DNA of 64,000 nt. It comes from Agromyces albus. GTDB lineage: Bacteria > Actinomycetota > Actinomycetes > Actinomycetales > Microbacteriaceae. The position numbers were made by a program, and so were the translations under genes. The stretch lies in the NCBI RefSeq assembly GCF_004134825.1, contig NZ_SDPN01000002.1:1-64000 (forward strand), read 5' to 3'. Shown here in pieces: positions 7,701-18,033 of the stretch. The notes under the pieces are model-generated. The model was not told where the DNA came from, did no database searches, and saw nothing but the letters and a program-made list of their open reading frames with translations. Numbering within the stretch: position 1 is the first letter of the stretch; each line of letters opens with the position of its first letter.

Positions 7701-9379
7701 TCGCGCCGATCGTCGATGCTGCGGCACGCACGGTGGTCTTCCCGGTCGTTCCCGGCACGGATGTCGCGGCGCTCACGCCGGTCTTCGGCATCGCCGACGG
7801 CGTGACGGCTTCGCCGGCCTCGGGCGACACCGTCGACCTCGGTGAGCCGCTGGTGGTCACGCTGACCGCACCCGACGGCTCGACGGCGACGTGGACGATG
7901 CAGGCGCGCGTGATGGCGAGCCCGGTGCTGCCGGGCCTGTACGCCGACCCGAACATCGCGGTGTTCGGTGACACGTACTACATCTACGCGACCACCGACG
8001 GGTTCGCCGGTTGGGGCGGCAAAGAGTTCTATGTCTGGAAGTCGAAGGACCTCGTCGACTGGGAGCGCTCGGCCGAGCCCTTCCTGACCCTCGACGGCGC
8101 GAACGGCAATGTTCCCTGGGCCACGGGGAATGCGTGGGCGCCGACCATCATCGAGCGCGGCGGGAAGTTCTACTTCTACTTCAGCGGTCACAACGCGGCG
8201 CTCAACCGCAAGACGATCGGCGTCGCGGTCGCCGACCATCCCGAGGGTCCGTTCGTCGCCCAGTCGACGGCGATGATCACCAACGGGGAGGCGGTGAAGT
8301 CGGGGCAGGCGATCGACCCGGCCGCGTTCCACGACCCGGTGACCGGCAAGCACTACCTGTTCTGGGGCAACGGCAGCCCGCTTTACGCCGAGCTCAACGA
8401 CGACATGGTGTCGATCAAGCCGGAGACCATCAAGACGATCGGCGGCCTGACGTCGTTCCGTGAGGGCACCTTCGTCAACTTCCGTGACGGGCTGTACCAC
8501 CTCACGTACTCGATCGACGACACCGGCTCGGAGAACTACCGCGTCGGCTACGCCACCGCGACGAGCGTCGACGGACCGTGGACCTACCGCGGCGTCATCC
8601 TGCAGAAGGACACGTCGCTCGGGATCCGCGGAACGGGACACAACTCGGTGATCAACGTGCCGGGCACCGACGACTGGTACATCGCCTACCACCGGTTCGC
8701 GATGCCCGACGGCAACGGGACCCACCGCGAGACGACGATCGACCGCATCGAGTTCGACGAGAACGGCCTCATGAAGACCGTTACGCCGACTCTCGAGAGC
8801 GTCGACGCGCAGACCGTGGTCGATCCCGAGCCACTCGGCGTCGCGATCGGCGGCCAGGCGGAGGTCGGGCAGACGCTCACCGCCGCGGTGGCCGATCCGT
8901 GGACCGCGTCGGCCTTCCAGTGGACGCGCGACGGCGAGGCCATCGCCGACGCCACCGGCGTCGAGTACGTGCTCACGCCGGCCGACCTCGACGCGACGAT
9001 CGGTGTCACGGTGACCGCCGCAAAGCCGCTCTGGAGCCCGTCGACCGCGAGCGCCGAGGTCGGGCCGGTGCTGCCACTGCCCACGGCGCCCGCGCAGCCC
9101 GGCGCGCCCAAGGTGACGGCCGGACCGGCGTCGATCACGGTGCGCTGGGAGGCGCCCGACGACGGCGGCCGTGCGATCTCGGGCTACACGATCACGCTGA
9201 CGCCGCGTGGGACCGATCAGCCGACCCTCGTCAAGGAGGTCGGCGGCACCTCGGCCACGGTGACGTTCACCGGCCTGCAGCCCGGTGCGAAGTACCGCGC
9301 GACCATCGTGGCGCACAACGAGATCGGCTCGTCACCGGTGTCGGCGCCGTCGGCGGAGGTGCTGGTGCGGAAAAAGTAG
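4781..9379 (+). CDS. Secreted multidomain glycosidase with two GH43 and two LamG modules (arabinan or xylan degradation)
   Basis: 1532 residues, exported by a Sec signal peptide (about 1-33, ending TQPAFA). Order: LamG-like concanavalin fold (35-245); two atrophied-Ig repeats (about 250-425); a GH43-like five-blade propeller (about 430-745, LRDPFIIRSPEGDTFYLIAT near 477); a second LamG (750-955) closely resembling the first; a beta-sandwich linker; a second GH43 module (about 1047-1335, GLYADPNIAVFGDTYYIYAT near 1050, later LTSFREGTFV); an Ig-like domain; and a C-terminal Fn3 (from about 1450). GH43 enzymes hydrolyse arabinofuranosides and xylosides, and the LamG units probably bind the polysaccharide. 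No LPXTG or SLH anchor is seen. Expression is probably induced through the lac-like operator. Exact substrates are not readable. Confidence 0.9.
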   Translation: MKHNVVRRSVAGVTAALLGVSVALTATQPAFAAPDERLVAHYTLDETSGALAADQSGNGRDATIMGGPTLTGGEGVRLDGVDDHVRLPNNILAGLTSITVSTEVLIRTTQSTPYFIYGMGNTNSSGVGNGYLFSTGNAFKSSIATGNWSTEQTASSGANLARGVWKTITYTLDDASNTARIYLDGVQVAQNTNVTITPGAIGNGVTAANYLGRSVYTADRYLAGSLRDFRIYEVALTAVEVAALQPADQVKVDRDLAVLDLGDLSAVEGNLTLPTSGPNGAAIAWASSDPEVISASGVVTRPAASDGDASVTLTATVTRGGATGTKQFVATVIAEEDDQAIVDAAAAALAITNVDDVRGNLTLPGAPAGTQIAWASSAPATITTDGVVVRPASDTDVTLTATVTRNGATATREFVATVRAAVALEPFEGYAFSYFTGNSIAGENIYFAASNGNNALDWTELNGGQPTLTSKFGTKGLRDPFIIRSPEGDTFYLIATDLSIGGGTSWDASQRQGSLHLEVWESHDLVNWSEQRHVKVSPDTAGNTWAPEAYYDESIGAFVVFWASKLYAENDPGHTGNTYNRMLYATTRDFVTFSEPQIWQDGMSRIDSTVIKDGDTYHRFTKDEGAGSTGCSDIIQETSTELRAPLTSWTMIDSCIGRDAGTSAVEGPTVFNANPGDVNGDKTYLFVDEFGGRGYIPLQTDDIANPSWAVAPEYDLPASPRHGTVLPVTAAELERLTAGPPPVEANEDGEILRYDFTDAAGTVVADRSGMGNDGTIVGGAAWQGDALTFDGTDDYVDLPDHLLTGVEDVTVEADVKISPSQSGSYFIYGFGNTDASGVGSGYLFTTGNSAYRTGIASGNWTTEQNVSSGSALPRDKWVHLTYTLEGTTARLYLDGVEVARNTGVTLDPGDIGGGSTIANYLGRSLYNADPRFRGQFREFALYNRALSPGEVLTRSGNTAALAGVTLADPSQLKIAPIVDAAARTVVFPVVPGTDVAALTPVFGIADGVTASPASGDTVDLGEPLVVTLTAPDGSTATWTMQARVMASPVLPGLYADPNIAVFGDTYYIYATTDGFAGWGGKEFYVWKSKDLVDWERSAEPFLTLDGANGNVPWATGNAWAPTIIERGGKFYFYFSGHNAALNRKTIGVAVADHPEGPFVAQSTAMITNGEAVKSGQAIDPAAFHDPVTGKHYLFWGNGSPLYAELNDDMVSIKPETIKTIGGLTSFREGTFVNFRDGLYHLTYSIDDTGSENYRVGYATATSVDGPWTYRGVILQKDTSLGIRGTGHNSVINVPGTDDWYIAYHRFAMPDGNGTHRETTIDRIEFDENGLMKTVTPTLESVDAQTVVDPEPLGVAIGGQAEVGQTLTAAVADPWTASAFQWTRDGEAIADATGVEYVLTPADLDATIGVTVTAAKPLWSPSTASAEVGPVLPLPTAPAQPGAPKVTAGPASITVRWEAPDDGGRAISGYTITLTPRGTDQPTLVKEVGGTSATVTFTGLQPGAKYRATIVAHNEIGSSPVSAPSAEVLVRKK

Positions 9380-9392
9380 CCGGCGCGTGCGC

Positions 9393-9430
9393 CGAGGGGC
9401 GGGGTCGACTTCGGTCGGCTCCGCCCCTCG
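9393..9430. terminator. Bidirectional terminator hairpin
   Basis: CGAGGGGCGG...CCGCCCCTCG with further pairing GTCGAC/GTCGGC around a TTCG loop. It sits between two convergent genes, 14 bp after the glycosidase stop, and could end transcription from both sides. Confidence 0.7.
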
Positions 9431-9469
9431 TCGCGAGAGCGCCACGGCGCAGACGGCGCCGCCCGCGCG

Positions 9470-10954
9470 TCACGACCCGCTCGACGATCCGCTCACGCGA
9501 GGGAGCTCCGGCGTATGCAGCCGGCTGAGCATCCGGTCGGTGTTCAGGGGCGTGCGGCGGTCGAGCAGCGAGACGGCGATCGTGGTCAGTGCGGCGGCAG
9601 GGATCGTCCAGGCTCCGGGTTGTGCGAGCAACGCGGCCGCGGCGCCGGCCTGCGGCCCGAACACCGACGATGCGATGAGCGCGGCCGCGCAGAGCACGGA
9701 CCCGACGAGCATCCCGGCGATCGCGCCTCGAGCCGTCAGGGGGCGCCACCAGATTCCGAGCACGATGACGGGTGAGAGCGCCGAGGCGGCGAAGACGAAC
9801 ACATTGGCGACGGAGGTCACGAGGCCCTGGGGAACCGTTGCGAGCGCGAATCCCAGCGGCACGGCGGCGCAGACGACGGCCGCCCATCGGAAGGAGCGCA
9901 CGGTGCCGTGGAACAGGTCCTGGCTGACGACACTCGAGAGCGACACGACGAGTCCCGACGACGTGCCCAGGAACGCTGCCAGGGCGCCGGCGATGACGAG
10001 CGCGGTGAGCAGCTCTCCCGCAATGCCGGGGATCAGGCGCGAGGGCAGCAGGAGTGCCACGGTGTCGGCGATGCCCGGCTTGGCGAGGTCGGGTGCGGTG
10101 GCCCGGGCGACGAGGCCGATCGTGCCCGAGACCATGTAGAAGGCGCTGATCATGGCGATGACGATGACGGTGGTCCAGCGCGCCGAACTCCCGGTCGGGC
10201 TCGTGTAGAACCGCACGAGCACGTGCGGCAGGCCGATCGTGCCGCAGAGCAGGGCGAGCAGCAGCGACGCCGTCGTGTAGGCGTCGAGTCCGCTCGGACC
10301 GTGCTCGGCAGGGAACACGAGCTCGGGGTCGATGCGCGGCTCGTGCCCGCCGAGCGTGATCACGAAGAAGATGACGGGCACGAGGAGTGCCCCGAGCTTG
10401 AGCCAGAACAGGAACGCCTGCACGAAGGTGATGGAGCGCATGCCGCCCGCCGCGACCGAGCCGCTCACGACGACGGCGACGACCACGGCGCCCACCCACG
10501 GCGGGATGTCGGCGACGACGTTGACCGCGAGTGCGGCGCCGTGCAGCTGGGGCACGATGTAGAGCCAGCCGATGACGAGCACGAGGGCGCTCGTGATCCG
10601 GCGAGCGGTGATCGAGTCGAGGCGGGCGTGGATGAAGTCGGGGATCGTGTACGCGCCGCTCCGCCGCAGGGGTGCGGCGACGAACATGAGCACGAGCAGG
10701 TATCCGGCGGCGTAGCCGATGGGGAACCAGAACGCGTCGGAGCCCGAGAGGAGCACGAGCCCCGACAGCCCGAGGAACGTGCCGGCCGAGAGGTACTCGC
10801 CACTGATGGCGGAGGCGTTCCAGATGGGGCGCACCGTGCGGGATGCCACGAAGAAGTCGCTCGTGGTGCGAGAGATGCGCAGTCCGTAGACGCCGATGAG
10901 CGACGTGACGACGAGCACGAGCGCGATCGCGGCGACCGCGAGGATCGGGTTCAT
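9470..10954 (-). CDS. Sodium:solute symporter (SSS family), monocarboxylate (acetate/pyruvate) type
   Basis: 494 residues with about 13 hydrophobic helices. SSS-type signatures include ISGEYLSAGTFLGLSGLVLL and the helix GLPHVLVRFYT, resembling ActP of E. coli and MctC of Corynebacterium glutamicum, which take up acetate, pyruvate and propionate. The start is ATG 10954, overlapping the DUF485 gene by ATGA, so the two are translationally coupled. A small DUF485-like gene directly before an SSS permease is the usual acetate/monocarboxylate permease arrangement. It is last of a six-gene unit with CstA and a LytS/LytTR pair, which supports pyruvate or related acids as substrates. The substrate itself is inferred. 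Confidence 0.88.
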   Translation of the reverse strand: MNPILAVAAIALVLVVTSLIGVYGLRISRTTSDFFVASRTVRPIWNASAISGEYLSAGTFLGLSGLVLLSGSDAFWFPIGYAAGYLLVLMFVAAPLRRSGAYTIPDFIHARLDSITARRITSALVLVIGWLYIVPQLHGAALAVNVVADIPPWVGAVVVAVVVSGSVAAGGMRSITFVQAFLFWLKLGALLVPVIFFVITLGGHEPRIDPELVFPAEHGPSGLDAYTTASLLLALLCGTIGLPHVLVRFYTSPTGSSARWTTVIVIAMISAFYMVSGTIGLVARATAPDLAKPGIADTVALLLPSRLIPGIAGELLTALVIAGALAAFLGTSSGLVVSLSSVVSQDLFHGTVRSFRWAAVVCAAVPLGFALATVPQGLVTSVANVFVFAASALSPVIVLGIWWRPLTARGAIAGMLVGSVLCAAALIASSVFGPQAGAAAALLAQPGAWTIPAAALTTIAVSLLDRRTPLNTDRMLSRLHTPELPRVSGSSSGS

Positions 10955-11370
10955 TCGTGCTCCACGAGGGCGTTGAACCGGCGCTCGGTGCGCGTCGCCG
11001 CGACCGCGAAGACCACGGCATAGATGATGATGATCGGGTAGAAGCCGTAGGCCTGGATCAACCAGGGCAGCGGCACGCCGCCGATCGAGAGGTCGTGCAG
11101 CTCGGGCACCCGGCTGATCACGAAGGTGACGGATGCCACGACCACGACGAACGAGAGCACGCACGCCAGCGCGAGGCGGCCTTGGGTGCGCATGAGGCTG
11201 CGGGTGAACACCGTCTCCGCCTCGCTGACCTGTGAGGCGCCCACGCGCACCAGCGGCTCAGCTCGATTCGAGGGCTGGTCGGCGGAGCTCACTCGCTCAC
11301 GGACCGGCTTGCCCTGCCCGCGGCGAGGTTCGGCGGGCGGCCCGCCGCGCGAGGCATCCGGATCGGTCAT
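10951..11370 (-). CDS. Small two-helix membrane protein, DUF485-like symporter partner
   Basis: 139 residues: a basic disordered N-terminus (about 1-60) and two transmembrane helices (LALACVLSFVVVVASVTFVI and WLIQAYGFYPIIIIYAVVFA). The position in front of an SSS permease and the two-helix plan match the DUF485 proteins paired with ActP/MctC. It overlaps the response regulator upstream and the symporter downstream by 4 bp each. The N-terminal extension is longer than in typical DUF485 proteins. Confidence 0.8.
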   Translation of the reverse strand: MTDPDASRGGPPAEPRRGQGKPVRERVSSADQPSNRAEPLVRVGASQVSEAETVFTRSLMRTQGRLALACVLSFVVVVASVTFVISRVPELHDLSIGGVPLPWLIQAYGFYPIIIIYAVVFAVAATRTERRFNALVEHE

Positions 11371-12143
11371 GCTCGGCCCTCACGGGGCTGCAGGATCGCC
11401 TCGCGAACCGCGGCGATCGATCGCCGGCTGACCGGGATCTCCTCCGAGCCGACGCTGACCGAGGGGTGCGTGCCGGTGAGCCTGATCGTGCTGATGGCGT
11501 TGCGATCGACGAGGTACGAGCGATGGACCCGGATGAAGCCCGCCTCGGCCCAGCGCAGCTCGAGGTCGGAGATCGACTCGCGGATCAGGTGGCTGCCGGT
11601 CTCGGTGACGAGTCGCGAGTAGTCGCCCTCGGCCTGGACCCAGCGCACGTCGTTGCGATGGACGACGCGGGTGATGTGCCCGACTCGGACCGGGATGCTC
11701 TCATCGGGGATCGTCTCAGGCTGTTCGGGCGTCTCGCGACCGGCGATGATGCGCCCGATGGCGCGGTGCAGCCGTTCGCGGCGGATGGGCTTGAGGATGA
11801 AGTCGACGGCGGCGAAGTCGAACGCCTCGACTGCGCCGGCCTCGTCGGCAGTGACGAACACGATCGCCGGCGGCTGCGTGAACCGCGACATCGCGCGCGC
11901 CAGGTCGAACCCCGACAGGCCGGGCATGTGGATGTCGAGGAACGCGGCGTCGACTTGGTGCTCGGCGAGCAGGCGAATCGCTTCAGAACCGGAGGAGGCC
12001 CGCCAGATCCCGCCGATGCGCGCATCACGGCGCAACAGCTGTTCCAGCTCGTCGAGCACCGGGCGTTCATCGTCGGCGATGAGCACGTCGATCGTCGCGG
12101 CGCTCGCGCCGGGGTCGGCTCCTGACTCGTCTGCGGCTGTCAT
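11367..12143 (-). CDS. LytTR-family response regulator
   Basis: 258 residues. The receiver domain (about 18-135) has the acidic pair in IADDER, the phospho-acceptor Asp70 in AAFLDIHMPG, and the lysine in FILKPIRR. The C-terminal LytTR DNA-binding domain (about 155-250) includes FIRVHRSYLVDRNAI. LytTR regulators bind direct repeats ahead of target genes. Here the partner is the overlapping kinase upstream, and the likely targets are the transporter genes of the same unit, as in the E. coli BtsSR/YpdAB networks that respond to pyruvate. Confidence 0.93.
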   Translation of the reverse strand: MTAADESGADPGASAATIDVLIADDERPVLDELEQLLRRDARIGGIWRASSGSEAIRLLAEHQVDAAFLDIHMPGLSGFDLARAMSRFTQPPAIVFVTADEAGAVEAFDFAAVDFILKPIRRERLHRAIGRIIAGRETPEQPETIPDESIPVRVGHITRVVHRNDVRWVQAEGDYSRLVTETGSHLIRESISDLELRWAEAGFIRVHRSYLVDRNAISTIRLTGTHPSVSVGSEEIPVSRRSIAAVREAILQPREGRA

Positions 12144-13327
12144 CGGTCGACCGGCCTTTCCGTCTCGTTGAACGGCTGCGACTTGGGAATGCGCATGCGC
12201 ACCATCGTGCCCGCCCCGGGGTTCGTCTCGACCACGAGTGCGTGGTCGTCGCCGTAGATGCGGCGGATGCGGGAGTCGACGTTACGCAAGCCGACGTGGT
12301 CGGTGATCTCGCCGGCGGTGAGCAGTGCTCGCAGCTCTTCCGGTTGCATGCCGACCCCGTCGTCGTCGACCGTGATCTCGGTGTGCGTGCCGTCGTCGCG
12401 CGCCGCGATGACGATGGTGCCGCCGCGCTCGCGGGGTTCGAGTCCGTGCCGCACCGCGTTCTCGACGAGCGGTTGCACGCTGAGGAACGGGATGACGGTC
12501 GTGAGCGTCTCGGGAGCGATCTGCAGCGTGACGCTCAGGCGCTCCTCGAAGCGGGCCCGCTCGAGCTCAACGTAGGAATGGACGCTCTTGAGCTCCTCGG
12601 CGAGCGTCGTGAACTCGCCCTGCCGCCGGAACGAGTACCGGGTGAAGTCCGCGAAGTCCAGCACGAGGTCCCTGGCCCGCTCGGGGTCGGTGGTGATGTA
12701 CGACGCGATGGCGCCCAGCGCGTTGTAGACGAAGTGGGGGCTGATCTGCGCGCGGAGGGCTCGCAATTCCGCCTCGGCGAGGGCGGCGCGCGAGGTCTCG
12801 AGCTCGCCGAGCTCGATCTGCGCCCCGCACCACTTCGCGACCTCGGTCGTCGCCCGCACGAGTGGCGGGCGAACCTTGGGGGCGAAGGCGACGATCACGC
12901 CGACGACTCTGCCATTGGCGACGACGGGTGCTCCGACCGCGGCGGGTTCCGCGTCGGAGCTCGAGGTGAGCAGTTGTCGCTGGCCGGTCTCGATCACGCT
13001 CGAGGCGACGTGCCACGCGGCATCCGAGAGGCTCGGCCGCCCGTCGATGGAGACGACCCCCTGTCGGTTCGCGATGGCGATCGCGTCACTGCCCAAGAGG
13101 GAACGCAACGCCCGCGACGCACGGTGGAGATCGCCTGTGTCGAGACCCCCGCGCAAGTGCACGGCGGCACGCGATGCGAGCGAGAGGGTGCGGAAGGTCG
13201 CGCGCTCGGCATCGCTGCCCAGATCGCGTGAGCCGCGCATCAGCCGCCACACGAGCTGGAACAGGAGGGTCAGCGCGATGCCGATGCCGACGCCGGCGAG
13301 GACGAGGGCCCACACGTCGTCGATCAT
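12140..13327 (-). CDS. LytS-type sensor histidine kinase
   Basis: 395 residues. One N-terminal transmembrane helix (VWALVLAGVGIGIALTLLFQ), a GAF-like sensor region (about 50-190), then the His_kinase domain of LytS/YehU proteins with the phospho-acceptor in ISPHFVYNALGAIASYI, and an HATPase with PLVENAVRHG and DDDGVG boxes. It lacks the multi-helix 5TM-Lyt sensor of BtsS, so the ligand may be sensed inside the cell. It is preceded by the CstA and YbdD-like genes and overlaps the LytTR regulator by 4 bp. Confidence 0.93.
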   Translation of the reverse strand: MIDDVWALVLAGVGIGIALTLLFQLVWRLMRGSRDLGSDAERATFRTLSLASRAAVHLRGGLDTGDLHRASRALRSLLGSDAIAIANRQGVVSIDGRPSLSDAAWHVASSVIETGQRQLLTSSSDAEPAAVGAPVVANGRVVGVIVAFAPKVRPPLVRATTEVAKWCGAQIELGELETSRAALAEAELRALRAQISPHFVYNALGAIASYITTDPERARDLVLDFADFTRYSFRRQGEFTTLAEELKSVHSYVELERARFEERLSVTLQIAPETLTTVIPFLSVQPLVENAVRHGLEPRERGGTIVIAARDDGTHTEITVDDDGVGMQPEELRALLTAGEITDHVGLRNVDSRIRRIYGDDHALVVETNPGAGTMVRMRIPKSQPFNETERPVDR

Positions 13328-13350
13328 GTGGGCTCCTCGTCACGTCGTCG

Positions 13351-13559
13351 TCAGCAGCAGCGCGCCCCCGGGTTGCGGTCCTGGTCATCCATTCTCTGCC
13401 GCCAGAACGCTCGCTCGCTCAGCGGCTGGTGTTCTTCGCCGTGATTCGAGCGGTGGTGTTCAAGATAGCGCTGATAGGAATTGTCGCCCATCAGGTCTTG
13501 GACGTACCAGGCGATGGCTCCGGGCGCGCGCTTCAGGGTCTGGAGCAACGTCTCGGCCA

Positions 13560-13560
<1 letters not shown>
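13351..13560 (-). CDS. YbdD/YjiX-like small protein (DUF466), CstA partner
   Basis: 69 residues, starting at ATG 13560 with MAETLLQTLKRA and containing GDNSYQRYLEHH, as in YbdD and YjiX, which are encoded next to CstA and BtsT in enterobacteria. Its ATG shares one base with the CstA stop codon (TGATG). YbdD-like peptides are reported to be needed for pyruvate uptake by their cognate permease. A longer upstream reading frame is rejected because it would overlap CstA without homology. Confidence 0.88.
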
Positions 13561-15848
<2,288 letters not shown>

Positions 15849-15990
15849 GGGGATCCTCCTCGGGTCGCATCGTTGCGTACGGTCACCGTAGGAGCGATCT
15901 CGGGCGCCGAAACGTCGAGAACGGTCAATGGTCGCGTTGTGCGACAGGCGGTCGATTTCCGCGACGAACGGGCGACCAACGCGTGTTGAG

Positions 15991-15996
15991 TAGGGT
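15991..15996 (+). promoter_or_regulatory. -10 box TAGGGT, probably of a leaderless transcript
   Basis: TAGGGT ends 6 bases before the ATG of the Nudix gene, so transcription would begin at or next to the start codon. No ribosome binding site and no clear -35 are present. Confidence 0.4.
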
Positions 15997-16002
15997 GGCG
16001 CC

Positions 16003-16476
16003 ATGGCCACCCCCGACTTCGTGCTCGAACTGCGCCGCCATGTCGGCACTCGACCGCTCGCACTCGCCGGAGTGACGGCGGTGATCCTCCGTGGTGACGA
16101 GGTGCTGCTCGGCCGGCGCTCCGACACGAGTGCGCTCACCCCGATCACGGGCATCATCGACCCAGGCGAGGAGCCGGCGGATGCCGCGCGCCGCGAGGCA
16201 CTCGAGGAGGCGGGCGTGCGCATCCGCGTCGATCGCCTCGCGTGGGTGCACCAGATCCCGCGCATCACCTACGCCAACGGCGACGAGGCCGACTACCTCG
16301 ACCTCACCTTCCGCTGCACGTGGCTCGAGGGCGAGCCGTATCCGGCCGACGGCGAGATGACCGAGGTGGGGTGGCACCGGCTCGACGAACTCGGCGAGGT
16401 GGAGGAGGAGCAGCGACGACGCATCCTCACCGCCCTCGACGATCGCGGCGAGGCTCGATTCGAGGGCGGCGCCTGA
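16003..16476 (+). CDS. Nudix hydrolase
   Basis: 157 residues. The Nudix box is complete, GIIDPGEEPADAARREALEE followed by AGV (pattern GX5EX7REUXEEXGU), from about residue 50. It probably hydrolyses a nucleoside-diphosphate-linked compound; the later ITYANGDEADYLDLTFRC is typical of ADP-ribose/NADH-type and RppH-like members, but the substrate cannot be assigned. It is divergent from cstA and convergent with the multicopper oxidase. The probable leaderless start is described separately. Confidence 0.92.
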   Translation: MATPDFVLELRRHVGTRPLALAGVTAVILRGDEVLLGRRSDTSALTPITGIIDPGEEPADAARREALEEAGVRIRVDRLAWVHQIPRITYANGDEADYLDLTFRCTWLEGEPYPADGEMTEVGWHRLDELGEVEEEQRRRILTALDDRGEARFEGGA

Positions 16477-16503
16477 GCACGCGACGGATGCCGCAGCCGC
16501 ACG

Positions 16504-18033
16504 TCACTCGGGTCGGTTGCCGGCTGCGCCGTTGATGGTGAACGGCGTCGAGACGCCCTCGTACATGACGTGCGCCACGAGGCCGTCGACCGCATGCCCC
16601 AGGGTGTGGCAGTGGTCGCTCCAGATGCCGGGGTTGTCGGCGACGAACGCGATCTCGTACGACTCGCCGGGGTGAACGTCGAGGGAGTCGACCCACCACG
16701 GGCTGCCGGATGCCGCGACGCCGTCGCGTGAGAGCACGACGATGTGGTGCCCGTGCAGGTGCATCGGATGCACGTCGCCCGAGTCGTTGACGATGCGCAT
16801 CACGACGACGTCGCCCTCGCTCACGTGGAACATCGGCACGTCGGGGAACATGCGCCCGTTGATCGTCCAGAAGTTGCCGGGGCGGCCGTCGATGAGCCCG
16901 AAGCGCCGCGCGATCACGTAGTCGAACGAGCGTTCGGGCGTGGCGGGGTCGAACGACAGCGGGGTCTGCGTGCCGTAGGCGAGCAGGTCGAGGGTCTCCG
17001 AGGGCTGGCGCGCGGCAGGCGGGACGGATGCCTCGGGGTCGCCGATCAGGATGCTGCGTGCGCCGCCGACGTGCAGCCGCGCCGCTTCGCCGCCGGGAGG
17101 CGCCTGCACCGCGACATCCGCTCGCCCGCCGGCCGGGATGAGCAGCCGCTGCCCGTCGACGTCGGTCGGCTCGTTCACCTCGTGCCCGTCGGTGGCGAGC
17201 ACCCGGAACGGCGCTGCCGACCACACGGCGGCCGTGCCCTGGTCGGTGTTGATGACGCGGACCCGCACGGTCTCGCCCGGGGACGCGTCGACGCGCTCGT
17301 CGGCGACGCGGCCGTTGAGCGTGTGCTGCCCGCCGTAGACGTGCAGCAGTGCCGTTGCCTCGAGGCCGGCCGCGGTGTCCGCGGGCGACGCAGGCTCGAT
17401 GATGATCGCGCCGAGCAGGCCTCCCTCGACCTGCTCGTGCGACACCTGGTGCGAGTGGTACCAGTACGTGCCGGCATCCGTCGCCTCGAAGCGGTAGACA
17501 TGGCGGCCGCCGACGGGCACGGCGTCTTGCGTGATGCCCGCGACGCCGTCGGCAGCATTCGGCACGTCGATGCCGTGCCAGTGCAACGTCGCGCCGTCGG
17601 CCACCGACTCGTTCACGAGCGCGACTTCGACGAGGTCGCCCTGCCGTGCCCGCAGCTCGGGTCCTGGTGACATGCCGTTGACGGTATATCCCTCGATGGG
17701 GTGCCCGCCCGACACCTCGACGGTGTCCTGCCGAGCGACGAGCTCGACGCGCACGTCGGCGGGCCGGTCGGGATCGGCTGCCAGCGAGGTCACGTCGACG
17801 TCACTCGCGTCGCCGGCGGTTCCGGATGCCGCGGATGCACCCGGTCTGCTCGTTCCGTGCTCCGCGTGGCCGTCGTACCCGGCATGCGTGTCGCCGCTGT
17901 GCCCGACGCCCATGGTCATCACCGAGTACTCGCCGAGCAGCGTGGAACTCCAGGCGAGGGCGCCGGCGCCGAGAGCGGTCGTGACCGCGACGCCGATCGC
18001 CGCTCGGCGAAGGAGCTCACGCCGCGACGGCAT
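16504..18033 (-). CDS. Multicopper oxidase, Tat-type signal
   Basis: 509 residues. The N-terminus MPSRRELLRRAAIGVAV looks like a Tat signal without the second canonical arginine context. All four copper motifs are present: TLHWHGIDVPNA, YWYHSHQVSHEQ, VHPMHLHGHHIVVL and HCHTLGHAVDGL, giving type 1, 2 and 3 sites with Leu as the likely axial residue. The usual reactions are oxidation of cuprous or other metal ions or phenolics with O2 outside the membrane. The gene overlaps the start of an upstream membrane-protein gene by 17 bp, so they form a pair. A His-rich patch (HSGDTHAGYDGHAEHG) follows the signal. Confidence 0.93.
   Translation of the reverse strand: MPSRRELLRRAAIGVAVTTALGAGALAWSSTLLGEYSVMTMGVGHSGDTHAGYDGHAEHGTSRPGASAASGTAGDASDVDVTSLAADPDRPADVRVELVARQDTVEVSGGHPIEGYTVNGMSPGPELRARQGDLVEVALVNESVADGATLHWHGIDVPNAADGVAGITQDAVPVGGRHVYRFEATDAGTYWYHSHQVSHEQVEGGLLGAIIIEPASPADTAAGLEATALLHVYGGQHTLNGRVADERVDASPGETVRVRVINTDQGTAAVWSAAPFRVLATDGHEVNEPTDVDGQRLLIPAGGRADVAVQAPPGGEAARLHVGGARSILIGDPEASVPPAARQPSETLDLLAYGTQTPLSFDPATPERSFDYVIARRFGLIDGRPGNFWTINGRMFPDVPMFHVSEGDVVVMRIVNDSGDVHPMHLHGHHIVVLSRDGVAASGSPWWVDSLDVHPGESYEIAFVADNPGIWSDHCHTLGHAVDGLVAHVMYEGVSTPFTINGAAGNRPE

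Noticed and set aside
4661-9316. A 1551-codon open frame on the minus strand, slightly longer than the GH43 gene opposite
   Set aside because: It is antisense to a gene with clear domains and a signal peptide. Its translation is Arg/Asp/Val-rich and low in structure, as expected for the opposite strand of high-GC coding DNA.
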